A stretch of 64,000 nucleotides of DNA from Acanthococcus lagerstroemiae (Eukaryota; Arthropoda; Insecta; Hemiptera; Eriococcidae). The notes under the pieces are model-generated. The model was not told where the DNA came from. It searched no databases and was given only the letters and a program-made list of their open reading frames with translations. The DNA is taken from positions 45,745,806 through 45,809,805 of the forward strand of contig CM063106.1 of the NCBI GenBank assembly GCA_031841125.1, written 5' to 3'. The translations under genes were made by a program, and so were the position numbers. This document shows, piece by piece, positions 1 to 13,429 of this stretch (its first letter is position 1; each line of letters begins with the position of its first letter).

Positions 1-59
1 GTTATCGTGTGCTTTGACTATATATAACTATATGGACTGATCAAGACGACACTACTACA

Positions 60-236
60 AGTAGGGCTCTATAGTTTCACCTGGGTATACTAAGCCACCA
101 TTTTGGTTCATACTGCGCCCGTCGATGCCGAATTGACTACGTGTTACGCTCCGCATAGTCGGATTCGGACTCCACGGGCGCAGTATGAACCAAAATGGTG
201 GCTTAGTATACCCAGGTGAAACTATAGAGCCCTACT
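60..236. repeat. Perfect 63-bp foldback (inverted repeat) with 51-bp loop
   Basis: Positions 60-122 and 174-236 are exact reverse complements over all 63 bases, separated by a 51-bp loop. There is no ORF inside. The flanks carry CTA/TAC triplets, so a clean target-site duplication cannot be assigned. This could be a foldback MITE or an assembly hairpin artefact; the sequence alone does not decide. Confidence 0.85.
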
Positions 237-243
237 ACTACTA

Positions 244-388
244 CTAGCCTCTCGCGGGGCGCTTATAGCGCCCCTGGAGGCTAGGCGCTTGCAGCGCGCG
301 TCGTCCAGCTCCCCATCTTTGATGGAGCATTCACTCGCTTCGCTCGCAATGTCGCAAATGCTTTCCCTCGTTGGCGCTTCGCGCCAAC
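244..388. repeat. GC-rich stretch with two strong hairpins
   Basis: Positions 244-284 form an imperfect 41-bp palindrome. Its outer arms CTAGCCTC/GAGGCTAG (244-251, 277-284) enclose inner arms GGGGCGCT/AGCGCCCC (256-263, 267-274). Positions 370-388 form an 8-bp perfect stem GTTGGCGC/GCGCCAAC with loop TTC. This stretch is much richer in GC than the DNA on either side and probably belongs to the same mobile element as the 60-236 foldback. Confidence 0.6.
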
Positions 389-409
389 TCGAAACCAAGT
401 GTCCGCAAT

Positions 410-3400
410 ATTATGTTGGTAACTGTTATTAGTAAATAGGTAGAGTAATTGAGAGTATTTTGGTTGGTATACAAAATTTGACTTATAAGTTGGACACTGT
501 TTATCTTTTCAAGAAGAACCTGGACAATGATACTGTCAAGTCTAAAGTGTACCTCAAAGAAGGGGGAAGTAGGTATTAATTTGGAAAAAAAAAAATAAAC
601 TGCAATGGAGTTTTTGAAAACTCGGCATAAAATTAATTTTAGTATATTCCAACAACTTAATTTTACTTTTATCCTGAATTACTTGTAGACTTTGAAAATG
701 GTTTGGCTCATGCTTGGCTTAAGCTAATAGATAATCAGCAATGATCAGCTATTGGTTTAAGTAAAAACAAAAAAGCCAAACGAATCACTGACTTAATGAC
801 TGACCTGAAATTGCTGAAACAACAGCTTAAACTTAAAATTAAGCTATTAATGGCTTAAACTTTGAATCCCTGGTTTCTTCCGTGAAATGCAGTATGGTCT
901 ATGGTGTAGTAGTATAAACGTCTTTGCCTTTGACTATATACGTACAGCAATATATAGGGCCATGGCGTCATACTGCAATCTATTAAAAACAACAACGCAA
1001 AATTCAGTTTAATTTAAACATGGGCGGCAACTTCAGCGGTACTTAAAGGCTCTACCACGTGATGCGAGTTTTCGAGCAATACATGGGAAAATTAAAGGTG
1101 AATGGAAAGGGTAGAGGCACCTCAAAAGATTCTGAGAGGGGAGGAGAGAATCGAAGCAAGTCAAGCACCACATGAGAAGAACAAAAGTTTCCGCCTATGA
1201 GTTGAAGTTTACTTTGATCTTCAAGTTTAGTTCAAGTTCGTTCCTCGTGGATGTGTATAAAAAATTTTTTTTACACACTACCACGTAGTTCGAATGGACA
1301 TATTACAAAAATATTGTAATTTTGTGGAAAGAAAAGGGTATACTTTTCAAAAGAGGCTTCACTAAAGTTAGAGCGCTAGTTCTCTATTGTAGTTCCTTAC
1401 CGTAACATTCTTCGCTTTAGCTCTTCTACTGATTTCTTGTTCCTACTTCTCACGTAGTGTTTATTATTCTTGACCGGGGGTGCTTCAAGTGAACAAGCCA
1501 ATAGTATAGTTTACGAACTGCAATCCGGGGAAAAACAAAATAATAGCCATTGTAAAAATTTCGTAGCTTTGATTCGTATCATGATCATACTCGTAATATG
1601 ACTGATAACTGATAACGCTTTCATTTCACTAAGATTACTGAAAAATAAAGAGGAGCACATTCCGCCATACTTTTCGAATATGCGTTTATTCTCCTAACTT
1701 CATCGTAACAAACACGTATCAGTAAAAAGTACATAGGTAAGCACGACGAAAATCTGGAGAATCGGCTCGTTATTTCAACAAATATACCAGCTTTAGTTGA
1801 TTGATATGAACACAGCTTATTTTTCTACATTCTACATTATTTCTTATCGTGGACTATACACACAGAAATCAATTTTGATTCACGAAATTCGGAAGTAAGA
1901 CAGGTAGGATTAGATATTGAGAGAAATAATCTGAGTAATTAGTCCAGTTTTTACGAGCATTCTGAATAAGGTTATTGTTTAAGTCAAATATGTTGGTGTC
2001 ACGTTAGAAACTGATCATTTTTCTGGGGAAAACAACATAGGGCAAATACATCACGCGCGTTAAAAATATCGGTTAATCAACAGAATAAGCCAAAGGGAAC
2101 AATAATGAAGAAAATTTGCATTCACTGATTTGGATGATAAACAGAGAAACGAATGGAAAACTGAAGTGAAAGGAAAGGATTACTTTTTGATTGAAAAACA
2201 GGGTAAAAAAGTATTTTATAGATTATACAGGATTCAGTGAAAAAAGAAAAATTAACGAAAATTAAGGGTAAAAAAAAGGTCAAACTGTTAAGAATGTGAT
2301 AGAGAATAAAGAAGAAAAGTTCTAATTCTGCTTTCAAAATAGATAATATTTATGTTGAGCACAGCTGTGCACGCTCAAAAACAACACTTAAAATCTAATA
2401 AAATCAGTAGGGGTTTCAAGAGTTTAAAGGAATATTTTTGTATAGGATTTTTTTTGAAATTTTTTGAACTGTGTTTAAATAGTCATAATGATAACTTCAA
2501 TGATAATGATTAGTAGGGGTGAGGTGTACGTACCCATTATTTAATAATAATAAAGCGTGTTCATTTACATCATAAAATGTTTATAAATAAAATAGAATGT
2601 GAAAATATGTGTAAATTTTCTTCCAGCCATAATAAAAAAATAAAATTATCTTCATTTTTTATTTCCTCTCACAAAGGAAACAAGTTACAGAAACGTACAC
2701 ACAGATTTCCACACTATCTCCGAAAAAAAAAAAGTTATATAGAATAAAAATAAACGAATACTGTAATAATAGTATGTTACGATACAAATCACCTAAGAAC
2801 ATACAACTTATAAATCTAAACGGGGCCGCTTATAACCAACGGGGGAGAAATTTCAATTTTCCAACTGGTGACGTTCGAAGCAGTTCAACAAGTTACAGAT
2901 GAAATCCAAAGCCCGACTAAACCAGTTCAATGAATTTCAGTCCCATAATATAATACAATCGTCGTATTACTACGATGGCAATTTGAAATAGAATTAATAA
3001 TAGAATTATATCCCTGTATCACGTTTTATATATCATCGAATCCTACAAGGCAAGAGACTACACTTAATCAATATGATACAATAAATAATCGAGTTGTAAA
3101 TATACATTCGGGAACAACTAGTAACGAAACAAGGAAAAAAAACATTCGAGTAACGTATTTTAAAAAATGTACGTTAGGTTTTCGAAACGAATTCGACTCA
3201 AGAATGGTAATAAGTTAACGATTAGGGGGAAAAAATCATTAATTTTGAATTTACAGTGAGAAGTGACTGATGCTTTCAGTGAAATTTTCATTCGAGGTTA
3301 TCATGTTTAGAATCGCGTGGTTGGAAAACTAATAGGGGAAATACCGGTTTGGGGAAAGAAGTTTCAATATTCGATATAATGTGCATTAATAGCCGACGAC

Positions 3401-3994
3401 GATCGCATGGGGATGGGTTTTACCTGCATATTTTCCAATTTTATTAATCGGTTCGAACGCGCGGAATCCCAAAGTTGGAATGATACCAATTACGAATAAA
3501 ATTAAAACAATAAACGCATTATTCGCGGCTCCGGAAGAAAATGAGTGAATAATTTAATCGCGTATTCGAAGAGCGAAAAAGATGACAGAATCGGGCACTT
3601 GACCGTTCTCTTCGCTTATTTCTGAACAACAAATAATGTTTTCAACACGCACGAAATTTCATTCAAAAAATGCAATAACAAAGAAAACAAAGTAGCGGAC
3701 AAACCACCGAATGAATGATACGAATTATTACATTTCACTGAAACATAAAATTTCGAATGAAAACTGAAGCAAAGCCCACTTCAAAATGAGAGAAAAAATA
3801 ATGTATGTAGGAATGTTAATAAAAGACCAAAAAAAAAACAAAAAAAAACGATTATCCGTTAATTAAAATTAAAAAACATCTAACAATGGCGAATTACAAA
3901 CCGAGGGGAGAGGAGGTATCTATAGCAAAAAAAGAAAAAAAAAACAATTTGTTTTACCATTTCAATAATGTTTTCTTCCCTTATTATTTTTTTC
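410..3994. other. AT-rich spacer; lower part probably the VAP 3' UTR
   Basis: No coding region is supported. A terminus-like motif TTTGACTATATA occurs at about 927-940 and resembles one at 12-25 and the ends of the element at 44.0-44.4 kb. The part just below 3995 is downstream of the VAP stop codon on the minus strand and is likely its 3' UTR, but I cannot place the polyadenylation site. Confidence 0.4.
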
Positions 3995-6900
3995 TCAGAA
4001 AATATACACCGCTATAATCATCGACACCAATCCGATGACCACGCCACATCCCAAATAAATAAGGGGGGTAATCTGGCTACCTTCGGCGAAAGTAGGCTGA
4101 ACTGTTCTGCTGTGGGAGAACGCAGACTGGATTTGCTTGGCTGGCTGACCCATATTCAGTAGATCTTCCTGCAACATCAATAACACAGGTAATATTTTAG
4201 TCATAGACGACAGAGAGGATTAATAAAAACAAGAAATGCAGATGTATTTGACACAAGGAAGAAAAAAAGTTGTTCATAGCTATAATGAAGCACCACACAC
4301 AGCCATCCGAGACCGAGTGATCATTACCCGAAAGTTGAAAATGGAACCGGACAGCGACGACCTGATAACTAAGGCTAGAATTTTTCTGCAATAAAAGAAT
4401 GAAAATATGCGCATATAATATGCGCTTTACAACTACGCCGTCGTGGGTATCAAAATGCAGGGTTTTTAAAATACAACAAAACGAGCCATTCGTTTTAATC
4501 ACTGTTGTTAGACATAACAAAACAAAATGACAAAAGGGCAATTGAATTTTAGAAATATTGTCATCATGACAAAACTGGCGACAGCAAAGGAAAAGCTGCT
4601 ACGGAAGAGAAGGTCGAGGCAAGCGGCGATAGTCATCGCCAAGGCCCGGGAAGAAGATACCTACGCCGAGGTGTTTCGAAAGGCGAAACAACAAGCGGCC
4701 CCACAGCAGCATGACCTACAGATGGCGAGGATGCGCGGTACTCGAAAGGGGGAAATGCTGTTGGAGCTGCGCAACCTACCCGAAAAAGAGGGCAACACCC
4801 AAGGGTTCACGGAGCAGCTCCAGGAGGCATTAGGTGCAATGGCCACTGTCGAGCAGCCCCAGCGGAATACCACTCTCCTCCTTCTCGACATAGAAGAGTC
4901 CGTAGAAGAGGAGATCGCGGCGGCAGTAGGGGCCACCCAGAAGCCGATCCTGCAGAGGATGCGGGGAGGAGGAAGGATGGCCAAAGTGCAGGTGCGCCCA
5001 ACAGAAGGGGCCTGGAGATCCTGAAGGGAGGACACGTGAAGATCGGTTGCAGCAACTGTAGGTTTCGCTCCCTAAAGAAGACAAGCAGCACCCCCAGGTG
5101 CAACAGGTGCCTGCGTCCTGGGCACATGGCAAAGAAGTGCCAGAACCAGGACCTGGAGCGTCCGTGCTACCGCTGCGGGGAAAGCGGACATATCGCGGCG
5201 GTATGTATTGCCGAAGCATCCTGCCTCGTATGCAAGAAGACCGAGGGGCAAGACAGCAAGCACACCCTGAGAGGACGCGGCTGCCAGGCGAAGGCAGTAA
5301 GTGGCAGACGACGAACGCGCTAAGTCAGTTACCGGTGACCCTCTCCGTGCTAGAGACAAATCTGAACCATTGTAAGCTCAGGATTTAATGTTCGAGGCTA
5401 TGGCACGGAGGAGGATCGACATGACGACAGTGTGCGAACCCTACCATTTGGAAGATGTTATGGAACGGCATACAGACCATACTGGCTTAGTGGCCATTGA
5501 TGTGACTCCCGACTGCCCATTGGCTCCGGGCAAGGTAGAGAGAGGCAAAGGGTTTGTCGCAGTGGAGATTGGGGAGTAAGGGTATACAGATGTGTTACTT
5601 CTCCCCCAATAAAACGACGGCAGAATTCCAGGCCTACCTTACTCAGCTGGAGAGGAGCACTTCCAGGGGAGGCAAGATGATAGTGGCCGGCGACTTTAAT
5701 GCCAAGTCAGAAGAGTGGTACGTCGGCCGCACGGACGTTAAAGGAGCGCTGTTGGGCGAGTTTGCGACGAGCAACCGCCTGGTGCCGATGAACAACAGCG
5801 CCGCCTATACCTGCTTCCATCGCGGTACTGGAAGAGGAGTCAGGAAGCGATCACAACTACATCACCTTTGCTGGGGCAAGGGAGAAAGTGGTCGCTGCTG
5901 GGAAAATGGGCCACTAGCAAGCTGAGCACGGACAAGCCAGAAACAGCCTTGCTAGTCAGCAGTTGGGACAGAAAAGAGGCCGCAGAGAAGCTACATCGAA
6001 GAGTAGCCGCCACCTGCGATGACGCAATGCCTCGCCGTGATCCACCGAGGAAGAAAGGAGGCACATATTGGTGGACTGCGGAAATTGCCCATCTGAAGTC
6101 CGAGGCCAACCAGTTGCGCAGAAGATATCAGCGTACACATGGTCGAGGAATACCAGCGCGCTCGGAAAAGTCTGAAGACTGCGATCAGACACAGCAAGTT
6201 GAGATGCTAGAGAGAGCTGTGCAGCCAGGTGGAGGAGAACCCCTTTGGAAACCCTTATCAGATAGTGATGAAAAAGGTCTTCCTCCCCCCAATAACCGAG
6301 CGTCAGGAGTCGAGCGCTGTGGAACGGATTGTGGACCATTTGTTCCCGGTGCGCCCAGAACTAGTGGACACACCTCTGGAAGCGGACGCCATACACCACC
6401 ACGGTTGGCAGCCGACCGAATACGAGGGAAAGCGAAGAAGGCGCCGGGACCAGATGGAATACCTAACAGTGTGTGGTGCGTCATCCATCAAGCAGACCCG
6501 GGAATACTTGCTGCAGTCTTCAATGCAGCGTTACGCGGCACAGTATTCCCAGCCCGATGGAAGATAGCTCGCCTGGTGCTGTTGTCATAGCCAGGAAAAC
6601 CAGTTTGCGGGCTAGCGTCATACTGGCCGTTGTGTTTGCTTGATACCGTAGACATGATCTTCGAGCGGATCATTGCAAATAGGCTGGAGAAGCACTTTCG
6701 GGGGAGGCGTGCGTTGAGCTCCAACCAGTATGGGTTCTGAGCTAGAAGATCAACGATTGATGCCGCCGGGGAGCTGAAGAGGCTGGCACAGTCAGCGATC
6801 CAAAGGCTCCAATTCGGTGCAGCCGTCAGCCTCGACATATAGAATGCGTTCAATACGATGCTATGGACGCGCATATTAGAGGCGCTGGAGAACGCATCAG

Positions 6901-9900
6901 TACCCATGTATTTATGCGAAATTATCCAGGACTACTTCTGTGGTCGGATAATTCTCGCGGAAACTGCTACGGGCAAGGTGCAGTCGAAGAGGACGTAGCC
7001 AAGCAAATTGAACGCGAGACTGGACGCAATGACCCGTTGGATCAAGTCGGCCGGGTTGTGCCTAGCAGTCGAGAAGACAGAAGCGGTGTTGTTTACACGC
7101 CGTCGACGGTACTAACCCCTTCCTTTCGCCAAAAGGGAGAGGAGATTGCGCTCTGTACAGCCCTGAAGTACCTCGGGCTGTGGTTCGACGGGAAGCTGTC
7201 GGACAGCGCAGAAAGCGGAGAGAGTAGAAGCCGGATTAAGAAGATTCACGTTGAACCTAGGGAGGCCGACAGAGAAGAAACGTAAGCTGCTGGCGAACGT
7301 CGCCATGTCGGCCCTCCTGTATGGGGCCTCAATCTGGTCCGACGCCATCGGTGCCAGGGAGCACAGAAGAACCGATCTGGTAAGGGTCCAACGGAAGACT
7401 ACACTGAGGTGTGTCAGTGCCTATCGCACTGCCTCCACAGAGGCAGTTTGCGTGCTAGCAGGTATATCGCAGTGGAGTTACTGGCGAATGAGCGGAAGAA
7501 GGCATACAGCGCGACACGGAAGATGCCACCGAAGTGCGGCGTTACGGGTCAAGCGGGATAATACACAATCCACGCTCTGCATGGGGAAAGAGCGGCTCTC
7601 CCGCAGTACCAAGGGAGAGTGGACCCGTCTGCTGGTACGCGACCTCAACGCGTAGGATCGTCCTATTAGGCAATGTCAGGAACGCTCACTGGGTGGACGT
7701 CACTGTACATTTGCTTATGGGAGAGTAATGATAAAACTTTTAACGTATATGAAACTTGTAAGTTTACCCAAATTGAAGATGATTTCAATCTCAACAAAAC
7801 TTATTCTTATGGTGAATGTCGACTTGATAAACTATCTGGAAAAGCATTGTCTGTTTGAAATCGAGTAAATGTCACTGATGACAAACAGCTTGCCACCTAG
7901 TGAGATATCATCGCAGTTGGCGACATTGCCTAATAACGTCATATCGCATAAATGCCAAAGCAAGCTCGATTCCGGAAGACCGTAGCTATAGAATAATCAT
8001 TCATACAACCAGGGGGTCTACCAAATATGAATTTTCCAATAATATAACCTTTATATGACTTTTGTACTATTTTCGTGTGGCTTTTATATGACCTTTTTCA
8101 AACCATTTTCACGCTTGAATAGAATTTCAGGAAGAAAAACATTATTTCAAAAACATGCTAATTGCAAACAAAAACTTTGAAGAAGCTTATAATAACGAAC
8201 AAATTACGGCCAAGAATGTTGTAAAGAACACAAATTTCCAATTACATTTCAATTTAGCCATATTTTGAGAAGAAATATTGCATTCGCTTAGGAGGGACTA
8301 CCAAAATTATAAGTAATTAGAGGCAACTGGATGGCTTTTGTTTGACTTGTATAACCATGGCCTCAATTGTAGGACGTTTGTGTGACTTGTATGACCGGTA
8401 GACAGTCTGGCAACGAGAAATTACCACGGCACGTCTCAAAAAATCCAACAGTCGAAATCACGTATACCACAATCAAGTGATGTAAGTTTTACAGCTTTGT
8501 CCACAAGACTCAAAATAAAGAAAATCGTCAAACATTCTGACCCTTAGCCCCGTTCCTACGGGCAAAACTTCAAAAAGGAAATTAGAACTTCCCTCCTTGT
8601 TGCAAAGAACAAGCTGATGATGAACAAGCTCGCCTGTAATAAGCATAAGGACTCGGAAACAGGGAAAAATTCGGCATAATATAACCCAAAGTCTGAATAA
8701 CACTTGTGCAGTGTTCGTCAGTCAGCTGTCAACGTACCTTTAGTTGTAGGTTTTCTCTCTGCGTTAAACTCAATTCCTCCCGCAAACGTGCAATTTCATT
8801 GCTAGCCTTTTGAATTTCCGATTCCATCGAATCAGAGGAATTTAGAACCTGAAACAATGAACAAACCTCATTACGCACGGCTTGATAAATACACTCGCAT
8901 CAAATACTATGATGTTAACGTGTTGCCTGCCACAAAAATGATACGGGAGAGAGGGACCTCCTCACTATTTTGTAATTAAATAAGTTCAAAACGGGAATCC
9001 AACATTTTATTGAAGTGAATAGTATTCGTTATTTCATCAAGCGTTCACATGACAGTCGATTTTCTGGACATATTGCCTGTCGGGCAAATTATAAGAGCTA
9101 CTTGGATTCGGATGTCAACCCCATGTATTTCTCTGTGTAGTTGGATTACGCAACTCAATAGATGACCACCTTTGCTATGCGATACATCTTTAAAGAACAT
9201 AGAAAATTGATCGAGGAGTCATTCTGCACATCTGTTAAAAGCATTGTACTTCGCCAGATATTTCTTTTCGACACTTTTTTGAATTTCCTCGCTCTGAAGA
9301 ATTTAAACGGGTTTCGAAGATCATATTCAATAAACGGTACTAGAAAAGAAGCAGATAAGTCGCTTTTTTTGGTGAAACTGAGTTACTGTAGGTACTGTTG
9401 GAATGGGCGTAATGAGTAGAAGTAGCTGAGCTATGGCAGAAAGCCTGAAAGAATGTCACAGTCCGGAAAAAGTGGTTTCAAAATTCACACATAGGGAAAG
9501 AACCACATACGTAAACAAACTGTTTTTCATTTTTCTCGCTTCGCTACCGAAGTTACTTACCTGCTTTTTCCCCTGTACCCTTCAGTTTCTCTCAGTCGGT
9601 ATAACAATTATAATAATACTGATGTTTCAAGAAAAATAAGGACACACACTCACATAGATACTGCAAAAATCGTCATGCAAGACTTTTCAAGCGTTACAAA
9701 TATGTTCTGAAGAGTTTAACATATGTCTAGGGGCTTGACCGAATTATGCAAATCTAGAGCCGTTTTATAGAGACAATCGAGTCCGAAAGTCTTTAAAAAG
9801 ACTGAAGTCGAAAGAATCTTAAGGAACTGGAAGAGTCCTGGCGTGACTAAACAAGTTTACAATAAGTTCAAAGTATCTTTAATTTTAGACGATAGGAAAA

Positions 9901-12900
9901 TAGTACCATACCGCCCTATTTTCGGGTTGGAAAACGGTGTTTTATCATGATGATAGTCGTAATGCGCGGAAAACAAAACTATTGAGGTGCGGAAAGTAAA
10001 AACGTTCAAGTGCCCAAAAATAAACGGGTTAATTCCATAAGCGGTCGGAAAAACAAAACCTTTTTTGGTGCTGGAAGTAGTAATAATAGTTGAAGTAGTG
10101 CGGAAAACCCAAAGAATATCCAGCCGGAAGTTTAATTCACTAGAAGAACCCCATACGTACAAACTTTTATTTTCTCGTTAGCAAAGATACCCTTTCTTTT
10201 GTTTAGCCATCAAACATAAATATCTAATTCAAACATCCACCAACATAGGCTCTTCTTTAAGGTCAAAATTTGAGATTTAACATTATTTTACCAATTTCAA
10301 ATTAAACAGTATGAGACAACGGTCTGAAAGTACCATTAACCTGGTCAATAGTACTCGTTAAGCAACTGTCCTGCCGTGTAAATTCTATTAAAGTATCTTT
10401 AACAAGCCTGGAAAATCCTACAGGGTCTTTAATGTAGATCTTATTGTACATGACTGGTAAAATCGTATATTTCCTGAAATGAAACGTTGCGGCTGAAATT
10501 CAATCGGGTATTTCTTGTCAGTTGAAAAACAAACGTTCCGCGCACCTCGCACTGCAAACAAAACGAAGATTCAACATTTTCTAACAGCATACTGATATGA
10601 AATTATTGAACTGGGTACGCGGAAAGTCTGCTCATGCGCAGAACAAGTTTCCAGCTGGACTTAAAAACAAATTTGCATTTTTTTCCCCCTTTGGCCGGCA
10701 TAATCTCTCAACCCTAATACATTGAATACGATCTTTAATATAATGAGCTTTGAAGTCTTATACGAATCTTGCAAAATGTTAGTTCATCTGTAGAAAAGTT
10801 TCAAACAGTCTTGGCGAATCATTAGGAAGTTTGAGCCAATCTGGAAAAGCTTTACACAGACCTACGAGCCTCCAATAAGTTTTGCAGAGTCTTAGCCAGA
10901 CATAAACAAGTTCAAAAGAATCTGAACTAGCCTTAATTTTGGAAATGTTGAAGAATCGATGTCAAATTTATACAGACCTAGGAGTCTTAGCCAAACATAA
11001 GTTTAAAATAATCTGAACTTGCCTCACTTTTGGAAATTTTAACGAATCGCGATGTTAAATTTATAAGTCTTAAAGGGATTTAAGCGAGTTGCAAGGTGTC
11101 TTGAACAGGTCTGAAAACGTTTTCAATTTTCAAACACAGAAAAATTGTAAAGAGTTATGAAGAATACTGCACGGATTCTGAAAATCCTGAAGAATCTTGA
11201 ACCAATCTGAATTCGCAATTTCAACAAGCATAGTAGAATCGTCAACTGAAAGTCTTATGACGTGCTTCGTAAAGTTAAACACAGGTGAAAGCATCTCAGC
11301 GTCAAATTCATGAATTCATCTCAGTAGTGGAAAGAAATGTACGGAAACAATGTAACTGAGCCGAGATGTTCAGCAGAAAACAGCGCTTCAACCAACACAG
11401 TGAAAAAGGGACCGAAGAGGGAGATACAAAACGAAAAAAATTTGTAAATGAAGAACATTTATTCAACGGCAGGAAGGATTTACTCAAAAAGCGTTTTTGA
11501 ATTTTCTCTCATATTTTGGTACACTAGAATTGCGCAATACAACGCATCAAAAGTACTCTCGGCAACTAAAAAAATATAAAAAAAATATAAACCCTCAATT
11601 TTCCAAGATAGGCAACATATTCCTTCTATACGACCTATTTTACTCATCAAAAGCTTCCGCACACGAAGTCTTTTACAATAATATAAGAACATCCCATAGG
11701 GGTTTAGAAAATCAACCGGTACTCCTTTCATAGACTCCTTGGCAAAAAAAAAACAGTTTTCTGTTCCACTTCCTCCCAACGTAATTCGGTTATCCATTCA
11801 TGTTTACAGGCAAAAGTAGGATTAATAATTGAATGGGTGTATGTTATACATATCGCACGTTCACAGGCGTAGTAAAGATATTCCTGCACCCGTATACAGT
11901 ATTTTGCCTATTTGCGCCCTTGAAGTAAAATGACAAATGTGAGTTTTGATTCTTTACTCTTCAATTATGGTATTACACCAATTAAAATCCTGTTTCGGGA
12001 GAACTGATAACTTAAATTCATACACACAACTGAGAAATGAGTTTGATTTTGGTACAGCCGGTACTTTTGGAAAAAAACTGTTTCAAGGTCTCAGAAATGT
12101 TTTCTCATTTTCTAAAAGGGACACCCAATGTAACGTAATACACCAATAAATAAGCATACGATACTCACGGTATTAACATCTCTTTTCTTATCATCCTCTT
12201 TATCTGATAATGCAAACGTTGACGCGGTAGACACACTATCATTGGGCATTTCAAAAACGCATTTCAATTTGAAATCCATCAATGTTTCTGGAGTCGCATC
12301 TTTCCACTAGAATAAAGAACAAATCGAAGATTAACATCGACTGTCAAAACTGAATAGTGAATTTGACAATAACTGTAATAAAACGACTCCATGTTTTTAG
12401 CTTCATAATTAAATATAACAGAGTCTTCTCATAAGTTTACTATTTCGAGAAGAACACTTATGACCTATGAGAAATACGATTAATATTATGGACGCTCACT
12501 ATCATGATATCTCAACCATTACTTTCAGAACAAATTTAAGAAACCTATGAAATTTTTATACGCGAATGGTTCAAATTTAAAACTTTGGGTAAACAAGGCA
12601 TGACAATTTCAAACAATTTCCAAACCGTTACCACAATACAAAAATACGCCATCAGGTATCCAAAAACCATGCAATGTTCCACTTGAATTCATTGCTCAAA
12701 CAATATCACGTTGCTAACAATCAAATCATAACTAACCACAGTATCCACATTGAAATGATCGTTGGCAGGAGCAATAATCGACTGCACCATGAATTTATGT
12801 TTACTTTTTTCGTTTGGATCGAAATCGAAAGGCTGCAAGGTCACTGTAAATATAAGAATAATGAAACGGCCATAAAACAAATCAGCTATTTCAAGAACAT

Positions 12901-13429
12901 TTTCTTTCTTTCCATTTTATCGAGAATATTTACCAGCAATTTCAACCGTATCCTGAGGTTCAAGAATTCCCGAATTTGGCCGAACACAGTATTTCTTTGG
13001 GGCGGTTGTTTTAATTTTAAAACAAACCTTGTGTTCCGACGGATTTGTTAATCTAATGTAAGATGACACCGGAGCGGTGAACGGGCCTGCAATACATAGA
13101 TACATTATCGGCAGTCAAGATGACAAGAATAACTGGATGCAAATGCAGAGATATATTTCAAATGATGATAATTCCTGGTGTGTGATCAGGAAGTCAGAGG
13201 GTTTTTTAATCTGTACTAAACATTGAATTACACATTACGTAGCGAAATATATTGGAAGTATGAAAAATAATGTGTGAATCACAAGTGACTTAATCATTAC
13301 ATGGTAGAACACGTACCACAGGGCATATTTCAGATAATGTGAAGTAGTTATGCGGCAGTACTAAAACTTACCTTTGAAATTCAATTCCGAAGTCGGCTGT
13401 ATTATCAAAACTTGACTTGGTCTCGCCAT
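3995..13429 (-). CDS. VAP: VAMP-associated protein (VAPA/VAPB, Drosophila Vap33 family), 6 exons, 246 aa
   Basis: Tail-anchored ER protein that recruits FFAT-motif proteins to membrane contact sites. Minus-strand exons, high to low: 13372-13429, 12934-13086, 12737-12843, 12169-12306, 8738-8848, 3995-4168. They sum to 741 nt with consistent phases and GT-AG borders. The MSP domain covers about residues 1-125 and includes CVRPNSG, with the proline at 56 (the position mutated in ALS8), and KHKFMVQS, with the FFAT-binding K87 and M89 at the human numbering. Exon 5 encodes a coiled coil (about 153-189) ending in ENLQLK. The last exon ends in a hydrophobic tail anchor (about 222-246). Length matches human VAPB (243 aa). 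The start ATG precedes the conserved N-terminal strand. The gene looks intact. Its last intron (4169-8737) carries an R1-like LINE in opposite orientation. Confidence 0.93.
4560..7670 (+). mobile_element. Degenerate R1/I-type non-LTR retrotransposon
   Basis: A GC-rich block in AT-rich intron DNA, opposite in strand to VAP. ORF1 remnants (4567-5024, then 5036-5323 in another frame) end in CCHC zinc knuckles ([28 protein letters not shown]). ORF2 remnants follow: an APE-type endonuclease with [12 protein letters not shown] near 5680-5720 and SDHNYITF near 5850 in a shifted frame; RT with [10 protein letters not shown] near 6440 and the SSNQYGF region near 6720; and a thumb-like [14 protein letters not shown] near 7160-7200. 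Stops and frameshifts are frequent, and the RT core that should hold the PQGS and F/YADD motifs is missing around 6960-7010. The element is therefore dead. Clade assignment (R1/LOA/I) is inference from the triple-knuckle ORF1 and RT style. Confidence 0.85.
7662..7942. repeat. Short inverted repeat at the 3' edge of the LINE
   Basis: ATTAGGCAATGTC near 7666-7680 recurs inverted as GACATTGCCTAAT near 7922-7934, bracketing about 260 bp. This may mark the 3' boundary of the R1-like element or a small independent insertion. Function unknown. Confidence 0.35.
10888..11075. repeat. Diverged tandem duplication, unit about 95 bp, in a VAP intron
   Basis: The stretch starting GAGTCTTAGCCAGACATAA (about 10888-10980) is repeated immediately at about 10981-11075 with scattered substitutions and small indels. 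It is AT-rich and non-coding. Nothing else is recognised in the 8849-12168 intron. Confidence 0.6.

Noticed and set aside
4458..4570. Exact 5' end and target-site duplication of the R1-like LINE
   Set aside because: I could not find a convincing duplication or conserved 5' boundary, so the element start is only approximate.
4661..6484. Many overlapping ORFs in the GC-rich block as candidate host genes
   Set aside because: They are fragments and shadows of a degenerate R1-like LINE with knuckles, endonuclease and RT motifs on the plus strand.
12674..13051. 125-codon plus-strand ORF
   Set aside because: Antisense to VAP exons 2 and 3, which match the MSP domain closely.
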